Shown in pieces: positions 1 to 12,600 of a stretch of DNA of 32,500 nucleotides (position 1 is the first letter of the stretch; each line of letters opens with the position of its first letter). The notes below the pieces were generated by a model that ran no database searches, was not told the origin of the DNA, and was given only the letters and a program-made list of their open reading frames with translations. This DNA comes from Chrysomallon squamiferum (lineage: Eukaryota > Mollusca > Gastropoda > Neomphalida > Peltospiridae). Made by a program: the position numbers and the translations under genes. The stretch lies in contig CM022678.1 in NCBI GenBank assembly GCA_012295275.1, forward strand, positions 18,886,433 to 18,918,932, given 5' to 3'.

Positions 1-2300
1 TTTTTCAGATCATCAGGATTTGAAAGTGGACTGGAAAGTTATTCCTTAATAAATCACGATACTGCTAATTTTTGTTTGATTACGTAACTACCATTATTAT
101 CAGCAGTAGCTGTAGCAGAAATAGTTGTTAATAGTAGCAGTAGTTATAGTAGAAATAGCAGTAATATTAGTAGTAGTGTTTTACTCCTACACATTATTTC
201 TATATTTTAAATTAGAATAGCATTTAAATAAGAAACAATTAAATTTTCAAATTTAAATTAGATTGATAAAATGCTGCTACTCCGTTTACCTTTTGCTGAC
301 TGTATTGTTAAAACAGTTTAGTAATAAATTTGAAGAAATTACTGCCTTAAAGTTTTGTTGTTTTTTTCTTCAATTTTTTCTCTGGTGTTGGTTAAAAACT
401 AGTATCAGGCATGAATACATAGCAGCTGCAAATTCCTTTATGTGCCTTTAGTCCATTATTACTATTTCAACATAGTGGGACTGAAGGTTGATCCCACAAC
501 CAACAGCATCTGAGGCCAACAATGTAGTTTATTAAATGATACAAGAGAAGAAACCTGCTGACTACTTAGTTCTAAACAAATGTTTAATAAGTATTTCTAT
601 ACTGAAACATGCTTTAACAGCTTTTGATAAAGCTGTTCTGCTGGGTATATGGTTGGAACAGGAAAGAAAGCAGCAGCCATCTTGTAAGCTGTTTGTCTGG
701 TCATGCTAAAAATAGAAATATAAATTTGTTCTGCTCTTACCTTAATACCCGTAACTTCAGATCTTAAAACACAGAACCATATCTTGAAGATCATTAAAAT
801 CTACAAATAAATTGTCAGTACGCAACAAAAACTATTTACAAAAATAAAAAAACTCTTAAAAAAATCAAAAAGTAATAAAATGTAATAAAAAATAGTAATA
901 AATAATAATAATAAACCAGCCTGCATCAGAAAAACAGACTAAACTTCTACTTACTGTTATACATATTCCCATTTCTATTTTTTTAGCACTGCTACAATGT
1001 AAGACACAATTTATCACACACACACGTGTAAGTGTCACGGTGACTAGTCTGAATTGTATAATACCTAAAATTGGGTTCGTCCTGTCTATAAGGTACCAGA
1101 CTATAATAGCGTCACGTGACAAGGTTTTAATTATGAGACAACTTAATCTACTAAATGACTAATCTGTATCCACTAGAGAACAATAACACAAACAAGAATT
1201 CAATATGGATAGTTGTTTTATATATCTATACACATTTCATATAAATTAACAATCAATGGTAATATATAATTTAATCGTACGATTGGAACGATATAATATA
1301 AAAGTATAGCGTTCATAGATAATACTAAACTAATTAAGCCCAGTTGGTTATTTTAACTTTCTAAAATACATTATTAAAATAAGTACTTAGTTTTTAAGTT
1401 TTTCCGTAAGTACGTACCACAATAACACAATAGAATAACCAACAGTAATCGATTTAGCTATCTTCAATCAATCAACACGTTAGGTAAACAAAAACATTTA
1501 AAACAAAATTACCATTGTCTTGTTCTTGTGCCAACGGCCCTCAGACAACATATCTCAAGAAGGCGCCCAATCAAGAGATATCGTTTAAAACGCTCGTCGA
1601 ATACTTATAGACATTGCACGGACGTTCAATAAACAGCTCTGCAGACAGCCTTTCTGAATTACTTTGCACTTTAATGCCAATTTTGAATTTGTTAATCCCA
1701 TTGTTTCTTAGTTTATAAAATAACAGAACTTCCCCTAATTTACAATACAACTTCAAAATAGCCCATGTACGTCTGCATACGCTCTGCTATTTAGTTTTTG
1801 TGTATTTACCCCCATTTTCTGATATTAATTAGGTAAACATTTAAGAACTGTAAAAATATGAATTATAAACATGATTATATACAATAGCTAATTAAATATT
1901 ACCATAATATAATAATATTCTAAATATAAAATGTAGCATATAAAAACAAGAGTTTTGTGAATTATGTAATTCACTACATAGAATATAAAATTATGAATAA
2001 AAACAAATCTGGCAAAGAGGCACTATTGAGGTTCCGTCACATAAAGGAAAAACCTTTTTAACACCACTGAAGCCACCATTAAACTGTACTGTGGAAGTTT
2101 GAACATACATTAAGTACAAAATGTGTGTCTCTTTACTATGACCAATAACAAAATATAATATATATATATATATATTAAATAAAATTTAAAAAGCAACAAT
2201 TAGATTGTCAGTGGCTTTAAATCAAGGCTCAAAAATTATCTTTTTAAAATGTACATCGAGCAGTCAATTTTGTCACTTAGCTAGAGAAAAAAGTAAACCA
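1..2300. other. AT-rich region without a supported gene
   Basis: Degenerate TAG/TAC trinucleotides at 95-180 and an E-box-like CACGTG twice (1024, 1113). A 36-codon minus-strand frame at 704-597 follows an acceptor-like site but has no recognised homologue. The right part is 3' flank of the kinase-like gene, with AATAAA at 2309-2304 (minus). Confidence 0.6.
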
Positions 2301-2515
2301 CAATTTATTTGAATAGAGAAAGAATCCATTCTTTCAAGAGAAAAAGATGAAGCAGTAATGATCCATCTGAAGAAAATTGTATTACCAATCTAGAGTCATT
2401 TAACGAGAAAAAGACTTCTTCTGCAATAAGTCATCTGACAAATAAGTCAAGAGAAATATTTTCATTTCAGTTTTGATTTTTTTTTCTTGATGTGGCTTAG
2501 TAATTCACACATCAC

Positions 2516-2566
2516 CTACTTCTGTGCAGCTTCATTTCCAGATGTTTTTTGCAGACAAACAGAATC
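2516..2566 (-). CDS. Kinase-like gene terminal exon
   Basis: Acceptor T-tract ACAG, then DSVCLQKTSGNEAAQK and TAG at 2518-2516. It derives from a tandem copy of the preceding exon: SGNEAAQK matches SGNGAAQK, and the CAG of the ancestral donor became TAG. A GTGATG remains after the stop at the position of the old donor. Confidence 0.65.
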   Translation of the reverse strand, partial: DSVCLQKTSGNEAAQK

Positions 2567-3562
2567 CTGTAAAAAAAAAAAAAAAAAGGCTAATAATTCT
2601 GTTCAGTTTCATAAATTGACATCATAAGAGAAAATTTGAAAAAAAAAAAAAACAAAAGACCACAAACAACAACCATAATAATAAATAAACCATTGAAAAC
2701 TGATAAAACTTTTAAGACATTATGAAAAAAAAACTTAAATAAACTCATAATAGAGAAAAATATTTAAATCTACTCAATAAGGACATTAGTAAATATCCAA
2801 AAACCGATCAAATTAAAAATTTGAAAAATTAATAAAATAAAATGACCTATATTTAAAGTCCCTTATGTAACAATTTTTTGGTTAATGTCCTAATTCTCTA
2901 TTTTAAATTTGTGTTAATAATATAACCAACTGAAATTAGACTTTCTTTATTCCAATATATATATATATTTTGAAGACAACTCATAGTATATCACAGATAA
3001 AACACTCTATTTACTACTATACGTTATTCTCATTTCTATTTTTAGCACTTACAATGTTAGACAATCACTTTATCATATATATATGTATGTAGATTCAACA
3101 ATGTAAGAACAACTTCTTCAACAACACTGAAAACACCATTAAAATGTAAAGGGAAGTTTGAACATATATTAAGTAGAGAATGAGTATCTCTTTACTATGA
3201 CCAATAATTATAAAAGAAAAAAAAATAAAAACTAAGAAAGAAAATAAATACAAATTCACACATTACCTGCTTTTGTGCAGCTCCATTTCCAGAATCCTTC
3301 TCTAAACCCTGATAAAAAAGGTCAAATAATTCTGTTCAGTTATTTAAAATGACATCATGAGAGGAAATTTGAAACAACAACAACAATAATAAATAAACCA
3401 CTGAAAACAGATAAAAGTTTTAAATAAATCAGATTTTTGACTGAAAAAAAAAAAAAAAAAAAAAAATCTTGGTAATAAACTCATAATAGAGAAAGATATT
3501 TCAATTTTTTTAATAAGGACATTAGTAAATATCTAAAAATGAAAGTATTAACAACAGAAAAA

Positions 3563-3597
<35 letters not shown>

Positions 3598-4912
3598 ACA
3601 GAAAAAATCCAACCTACTGCATAATAATGATAAAAATTACACACACTCTCTTGTATCAAAACTTTCCAAATCTGAAATAACTTTTAACAAATAATGATAA
3701 TAATAATAAAATAAAAATAAAAAAAAAAATATAAAACCTGTATTTTGAGTCCCTTAAGTAACATTTGTTTTTCAAATGTCCTAATTCTCTCATTTAAATT
3801 TTCATTAATATTATAATCAACTGAAATTGAACTTTCTTTGTTCTAATACGTAGGTTTTTTTAAAACAACTCATAATCTGTATAGATAAATATCAAAATTT
3901 TCACACAAATATTTTCATAACCCTTAACATAAAAATATTTTAAACCTTTCAAGACACAAAATTAAATAATGTATAGTATTTATGTTATTATTATTTTTTA
4001 ATTAAAGAAAAATATTCTTCTCAAATATATTGATATTTTATCAAAACAAACATTAATATTCTAATCTTTGTGTTTTGTTTATTGAGTAACCTTCATCTTT
4101 TTCTATCAACCACTCATCATAATAGAACTTTAATCTTTACTGACCTCTGACCCTGAACTTGAATGGATATCTACAAATTCCTGTTTTGAGAAAGATTCTT
4201 CAATATTCTGAAGCTTTCCATCAAAATTTTCTGAAAAAAAAAATGTTTATCATCAGAATAAACAATTGTTATAAATCCAAATAAATTAGTTATAAGGAAC
4301 CTGCATAAAGTGACAGATGATGACAGAAAGAAAGAAAAACAGCAGTAAGACAATGAATGAGAAAAAAAAAAAAAAAAAACACACACACACAAAAAAAAAA
4401 AAAACAAGACAATGAAAAAAAAAAAAAAAAGAAAAAACAAGAAAGGGAAAACATTAAGTAACGAAAAATAAAGATATAAATAACTGAGGTACTGAATGAA
4501 TAAATGAGTAAATAAATAAACACAGGAAAATTTGAATAACTAAATAAACAAAACTGAACATATTTCTACTTGATGTAACACACCTCTTCATCCCTGGAAC
4601 TAATCACCTGTGGACTGTAATTAATTATCAGTTATACAATCTTTTTAGTAAATATGACAATATATTCATAGAAAATAAATAAAGAAATAAACAAAGAAAA
4701 TAAAATATAAAGGATCTATTCAGTCTGGTACATACCTTTTTCAAATTTTTCTTTTAATTTGTTGATCAGGCATTTAATTGCATCATCATCTCCTGAGAGG
4801 CTTACAATTTCTTTAACAAGACTGCAGAGTTCGCGTTTCTGGTCATCATTCAAACCTTTAAAATCTTTCAAGATCTAGCAAAAACAAAATAAAAAAAAAA
4901 ATAATAATAATA

Positions 4913-4972
<60 letters not shown>

Positions 4973-6034
4973 TAAAATAAAATAAAACAAACAAACAAAT
5001 AAATAAAACAAAACAAATGGAAAATAAAATTGAATAATGAGAAAAAACAGCTATATTAATAAAAAAAAAATCCCTGCATCTATATTAATAATAACAGCAA
5101 CATCAACAAAATCAAAAATAATAATTACTGATGACTGTTTTTCATTGTCATTAAAATATACATTTTATATTAAAACAATTTTGAATGTATTAAAAAAAAA
5201 AATAATAATAATAAAATAATAATAATAATAATGATAATTATACTGACTAGTAATGATATTAATAATAACAAAGGAATAAAAATTATCAATATTAACAATA
5301 ATAATGAAAATAACAACAATAATAAAAATCATAATGATAAAGGAACACACATAATCTCAGTAACTACAATAATATTATTTCTATTTTTACTTCTTCTAAA
5401 CGATTTTTTTGCAGATCTTCTGCATGAAACAATTTTCCAGTGTAGAAGGTGCAAAATAGCGTGGCTATCTGCAGAAAGTCCTCCTCCCTTGTCTTTGTGC
5501 CTGCTTCACCGTAATCTATGACAAATACATTCCCATTTTTCTTAATCATTATGTTCCACTCTGGAAGGTAAATAAATTAAATTAAATTAGTTCAAATCAA
5601 AACAAATCAAATTAAATTAACTAACTAACTAAGAAAATGAATAAATAAATAAATGAAAATTGATAAAATAGTTTTCTTGTACTTATGTTATTCTTATTAT
5701 TATTTTTAAAATTTAATATCAACTGATTTTATTTGAGCTTTTACCACACAACTGTTAAAAAGATGACAAACACAAAAAGATCATGTTCAGTCTGCTGTTC
5801 TTATTTCTTTTATGAAACATTTTTTATTTTTTTAATCTTTTCACTGATACGGTTGAAACAATTAGTTCAATCAACTTTATTTTTTTATCAAAAGATAAAA
5901 TCACATTTATGAAATAGATTATCTGTTTTATAAAACTGACAGTGCTTGATACTGAAAATGAGATCTTATGAATCAAATCGAGGATTAAATTGCATTACTC
6001 ACTTTTGAGTTAGCACTGAATAATTTCTTTATTT

Positions 6035-6088
<54 letters not shown>

Positions 6089-6547
6089 ACAATGACAGAA
6101 AAAAACTGCTTCAATAATAACAAATATAATAAAATAAAATTTGAAAACAGAACATTGATCTTTCTCAGTTAAGTTTAGTCAGAGTTTTCAGTGATTTTAA
6201 TTAGACACATTTTTACAGCCACTCAAACTGTGGACATGGGAGTTGTATCAATACAAAAATAACAATACCAGGAATAAAAATATTTGCATAACTCAATAAC
6301 TGTCAAATGCTACGCAATATAAGATCCATTTTGGTATTCTAAGGACTCTGTAAATGTCCGAAGTAATTAAAATGCTCCAAACCATGCAGGTCTCCATGAG
6401 TCCAGCCCACTCCATGCATCTTCCTCATTCTAGTGAGTAATTTCTTGAGAATGCACAAAGCAAGCAGACAGCGACATGTTTCATTTACATTTCTCCTGAT
6501 GTGATGAAGTGTAAATGCTGCATTTTATATAATATAAAACAAAACAA

Positions 6548-6606
<59 letters not shown>

Positions 6607-9600
6607 AGCAATAAAAATTAAAATGAAATAGAATGAAAGAATATGCAAGTATGTTGTTTGACAGAAATCATTATGAAAATAGTTTAAATAAGAACAAATT
6701 TTTATTTAACACTAAAAACATTTGGTATTTACATGCATATACTGTTATTGTGAAATTCTTTTTACAAAGATTATATTTCATTACTAACTTTTTGAACTAG
6801 TCATAATTCATACAGTCATAATAATTTTATATGTAACAAGCCAGTAAATAAAACAAAGTTTAATATCTGCAGTTATATATAAAATGATAAAACGAAACAT
6901 CAAACATATACACTGGTATGAACATTTGTCCTCATTTGTTTCAGGGTAGCAAAGAGGTATTTTTAAATAAATAAAAAACAACAAAAATTTTGCTTCTTCT
7001 CACCTTGCTTAAGAAATTCCATGTGATAACAGATCTGATTCCCTTCTATTCTAATCAGATACAACTTCGGCACAAATTTGGTTTCATTCAAATCAAGCCA
7101 ACATTTTCTTCCCGTTTTCTAAACTTAGTGGTCTTAATCTGAAATTCATCAAATTATGTCACTGCAATCATGACATTAACAAATGAAAATCACTGTCTGA
7201 ATAAATGGATGGATATTTAAAAAGGAATGTATGAAGAGAACAGATTCATAAAGGGATTAATATCAGTCTGTGAATAAAATAATAACTGATCAACAAAATT
7301 TCCATTCCACAAATTTTACCAGATGGTATGTTTATGTTTATATAAAAGAAAGCATTTCCTATAAAATCAAAGTGCACAAGATAAATTTCAATGAAATTAC
7401 TGCATGATTTGTGTTTCTGCCAAGATCTTCAGCTTCACAGACTTCAGAATTGCTTCCATTCCAACGACTGTTTTTGTTAGGTTTAAATTGTTTATCTTCC
7501 TTGTACTCTCCATTTACAAAAGTTATCTGTAAAAACAAGGACATTAATCTGATATTCATAGATACAGAATTATATCTATTCACTATTCTATTTTAATTGT
7601 AAAAATGATTCAGTTTTCTTATAAATGGGCATTAGTTATTCAACAGTAACATATTTCTACATTATACATGTAATTTTAACTATAAATACTCGTGTAATTC
7701 TATCTAACAATCATGCACAAAAGCACAAATGCATACACATACAAACACTGATTCATTTTGATATAAAAAATATACATCAAAGTGAAATTGCAATCATAAT
7801 ATTAAGCTTTAGCAACGTTGAAAGAAAAAAAAAAGTACAAAACACACCAGAGATTAAACAAAGTTTCCAAAAATACAGAAGTAAATTTGAGCCAGGTCAT
7901 ATACGACATATAAAAATATTTGATAAATTATTATTTCAACTTTATCTTATTTTCACAACATAATTAAAACAAGACTGAAATATACACTGTTGTTAAGTTT
8001 TTTTTTTTTGTTGGTTTCTTAACGTCTTTTTTTTCTAAATGACCTCTCAACCACCAACAACAACATAGGTGGGGAGGTGATTTTTTTTTTTTCTAAATTA
8101 GCTGTGAATCATCAAAAACAACATCAGTGGGGATGTGATATTCTTAAAATTACCTCCAGTGCATCTTACCACATTAAAAGGAACAGGGTTTTGAATTCGC
8201 CGGTTTCATCTCTGTTTTGTCATCATTCTTGGATTGCTCTGTAACCGCTGATATTGGCATGTCACCACATCTTGGTTTTGTCCTAAAAATACAAACAAAA
8301 CCAAACACATTATTCTTACTGAATAGTTGGTTTCTTTCCATCCACCCTCAAACTAAACTGAAAAGAAATGTATTTACACTGAGGATGTAATCTATAAAGA
8401 TATGTTCTCTATGAATTGCAATGGTACAGAGAAAATACAATTTACAGTTTAATAAAGACAGTTAAATTTTCTTACTTGTGATCGTTGTTTCCCAAGCTAG
8501 CACCATCTTCCTCTGAACAAGCTAAAATAAAGAATTTATATACAGTGTAATCTCACTGAATTACTAGAAATCAAAAGTGTCCAATCAGAAGAATGTATAT
8601 TACAAATTATGAAATGTACTGCAACCAATCAGAAATGATTATATAACATGTATAAATAGAATTAAAAACAAAATTGTGTGTGTTTATGAATAGTTTCACA
8701 AAACATGATTAAATCTACAAGAACTTTGTACATTTCCAAACTGAGATCTCTAGGTGTAAGGGGTTCTCCAGTACAACTGCCTAGACATGATCAAGCTCAT
8801 ATCGTAAGACACTAACTAGTTATTTCCTATAAATTGTGTGTGTGTGCATGCACGCACACAACACGCACAAAGGTAATACAATTAACTGGTTGATATCGTA
8901 AGATATCAGTGAAGCTTAAAATGACCAGATTAAATGAGGCAAAAACTACAGATCAAAACAAAACAATTTTTTATTTTTTAAATACAAACTGCATTCAGAA
9001 TGGTCATTTAAGATTTAAACTAGCAATTAAATGAAAAAGAAGTAGCTCTGAACAATACGTGCGTTTGATTATGTGTGTGAATTACAAATAATTTATCACC
9101 AAAACACTATAATTTTGGGTCAGAGCACAGAAATATAAAAATTGACTTAGTAGTAATATGTTGCCACGATTTGTGGTGATAGCACGATGAATGCTACATA
9201 TATTATCAGTTATACAAAAGTGTGTGGGTATAAATTTACTTAGAAAACATACCAGAAGCCTGTTTGTATCTTTCATTGTAATTCAGACATATTTCACCAG
9301 CCACTCGTACAGTTTGTTTCACGTCTGACTTTTTCTTCTGGCTGTCACAGCTCTTTTCTTGTGTTCTGTGATTATTCTGTAAATAAATTTATCTAAATAG
9401 GAAAACGGACCAAATACGAACCATTTAAAAGACAATAATTTTGTTGTAGGACTTGAAATTTTTCATTAAGGAATTTAAAATACAACAACAGTTTTGCTTT
9501 CTATAAAAAAAAAGGTTTACATTCATCTAATTCTCATAACACTCATATACACACTCATATACACACACACATACACACATCATAGTTGATTCATTTTGAA

Positions 9601-12600
9601 GTAAAATATGTATATCAAAGTGAAGTTGCAATAATATTAAGCATTAGCGATGATGAAAGGAAAAAAAGTACACAACACACCAGAGATTAAACAAAGTTTA
9701 CAAAAATACAGAAGTAAATTTGAGCCAGGTCATATACGACATATAAAAATATATCTTATTTTCACAACATAATTAAAAAAAGACTGAAATATACACTGTT
9801 AAGTTCTTTTTTTTCTCAACCACCAAGAACGATATATGAGAGAAATGATTTTTAAAAAAATTACTTTTGACTGACAGAAAATTACATTAAGAGAGACACT
9901 GCTTTCTTCTGGAAATTCACTCAGTGCATTCTCATCATTTTTGGATATGGCTGATATTGGTATGTTATAACATCTTGGTTTTGTGCTAAAAATACAAACA
10001 AAAACAAACACATTATTCTCACCGAATAGTTGGTCTCTCTCCTTCCACCCTCAAACTAAACTGAAAAGCACTTCATTTACACTGAGGATGTAATCTATAA
10101 AGATATGTTCTCTATGAATTGCAATGGTAAAGAGAAAATACAATACAGAGTTTAATAAAGACAGATACATTTTCTTACTTTGGATTGTGGTATCCGAGTA
10201 TAATAATATCTTCGGCTGAGCAAGCTAAAATAAACAATTTATAAATGTAATCTGACTGAATGACTAGAAATCAAAACTTTCCAATCAAAATGTATATTAC
10301 AAATTATGATTCTTATTGCAACCACTCAGAAATAATTATTATAACATGTATGAATAAAAAAAGAAAAGAAAAAGAATGTGTGTGGCTGTATACATTTAAT
10401 AGTGGAAAACATGAATAAATTACAAACATTTTGTACTTTTACAAATTGAGATCTCAAAGAAGGTTAAAGTTTTTTTTCTAGTATAACTTTGTTTACACTG
10501 TGTCAATTCATCCAAACAGTTAAATACAGTTAAAATACATATTAACCCCCACCCCAAAAAGACAATAAAAAAACCCCATACTTTTTATGATTTTAGGTAA
10601 ACTAGTGATGAGATTCTTCAAGTTGCTTTTATTTCCTGGCAACTCCTGTTCAATTTTGGTAAGATATTCATCTATATGAAAACAGAAACAGAAATTACAG
10701 AAACAGTACAAGATGTAAATTTACAATAATTATTATTGCAAGGTTTTAGTGTTAATAAAATTTAAAATAAACAAAACATCAGTAATTGCTAACAATTAAA
10801 ATTAATTAATTTCTTAGCAATATTCATGATGTAAGTTTGTGTACATCAGAATATTTGAATGTTTGTGCATATCTCACTGTGTATATATTTATGTGTCTGT
10901 TTGTACTTTCCTATATTTACATATTTTTGTTATAATGTTGATGTGAATATGTTATTTAATGTGTAAGTGCACATGTATGTATGTGTAAAAACACACACAG
11001 ATATACTCGATAAAGCTGATATAACACTAACCAGTTATTTCCTATAATTTGTGTGGATGTGTACACACACACACCAGGAAATAACCGTTTAGTGTCGAAT
11101 GATATCAGCTTGATCCAGTAAAGGTTAAAATGACCTGATTCAATGAGGGAAAATTTCTATGTCAAACCAAAACAATTTGTTACTTTTAAAGTAAAAACTG
11201 CATTCAAAATGGTCATTTAAGATTTAAACCAGTAATTAAAAGCAAAATATGTAGGTCTGAACAATATATGTGTGTGAACTACAAACAATTTATCAAAGTA
11301 AAAATAGTTATTCCCAAAAACGTATATTTTTTGCTCAGTGCCCAAAAATATAAAAATCGACTTAGTAGTAATATCTTGCCACTATTTATAGCGATAGCAC
11401 AATGAATACTATATATATTATTTGTTATACAAAAGTGTGTTTGTATGTGTAAGAGACCATGTATGGGTGTCTTCCCATCTGGTAGAATTCCCAGTTCGTA
11501 TAATTTTCATTTCGTAGAAAAAGCTCTTCTACCGCAATACTTGATTACCTCCGTATATAATCAACTTGGCCTGTACATGCATTTCTGGTTTCTTTCTAAC
11601 ATTCAGAGGCGGAGCGCATTGTTCCTAAATCGAGTATGTAACATGAACCGAAAGCAGAAAACGCGTTCACTACTCATTTGTTGTAGATTTCTTACTTTTT
11701 CATTATTATCATCATCATCTTCCTCCTCCTCATTATCATCATCATAATCATCATCAACAACATTATTATTATTATAATATTATTATTATTTTATTGTTGT
11801 TGTTGTTATTATAATTGTTATTATTACTATTATTATTTGTATTCTTCTTATTCTTATTTGTATTATTATTATTATTATTATTAAGCTGGTCATTTCTAAA
11901 TCAAAAACATTTCCTTTCCATTACAAAAGAACCGACCAATAATAAACAAGTTTACATCAATTTCATCTATCTATTAAAAAGAAAAGAAAAGAAAAAAGCG
12001 GCACAATGAGTTTTTTGTTAATTCTCATTGTTTCCTTCTGTAAAAGAAAACGACAAAAATATTATTATGAATAACTAATTTGATTCAACAATACAATTTA
12101 AAAAAACAAACATATTTTACATACGAGTAATTCACTTATATTCAGTAAATAGAATATGTGAACATTACATTTATCATTAACTGTTCGAATTAAACCATAT
12201 TCAGCTTAAACATGTTCAAGATACATGTTACTGAGCATATTTACGTTATGCACACACACACATATTCACATTGTGCACACATTATACAATATATGTGACA
12301 GATTATTAATAGTTATGTACACTAAAGATACTATGACCTGCAAATACTTTGGCTATGACTGAAAAAGTTTATACGAAGGACCAAATCATTGGGAATATTT
12401 TAGATGAATACCTTCTTTCTTAATTATTGACATTCACTACATTCGATACACAGATTATTTCCATATTTGTCATATTTGTATACTTTATGCAATAAGCGAT
12501 TTCCATACTACAATAATACCTCAGATTAAAAATGTAATTGGTTCCAAATTTCCGATAGTGAAGTGAGGTATTGTTAAGCGGGAGACTAATTTACACAGAA

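Larger units (their letters stand above)
2030..3890. repeat. Tandem duplication carrying the terminal exons
   Basis: Two units of about 0.8-1 kb (about 2030-2990 and 3110-3890) share exon and intron sequence. Examples are CTCTTTACTATGACCAATAA at 2129 and 3189, TGACATCAT near 2620 and 3350, and AATGTCCTAATTCTCT near 2885 and 3774. Each holds one copy of the exon encoding SGN(E/G)AAQK. Confidence 0.8.

Noticed and set aside
597-704. Minus-strand frame MTRQTAYKMAAAFFPVPTIY and on, after an acceptor-like site
   Set aside because: The stretch looks protein-like, but the joining phase with any upstream exon is inconsistent and the segment could be part of a dispersed repeat. No homologue is recognised.
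700-1010. Inverted GCTAAAAATAGAAAT / ATTTCTATTTTTTTAGC pair as a MITE
   Set aside because: The ends are short and AT-rich, and the same motif recurs singly at about 3030. This is not enough to define an element.
11445-11747. 100-codon plus-strand frame inside the inverted-repeat insertion
   Set aside because: It begins across the terminal repeat and ends in a TCC/ATC array; no domain resembling a transposase is visible.
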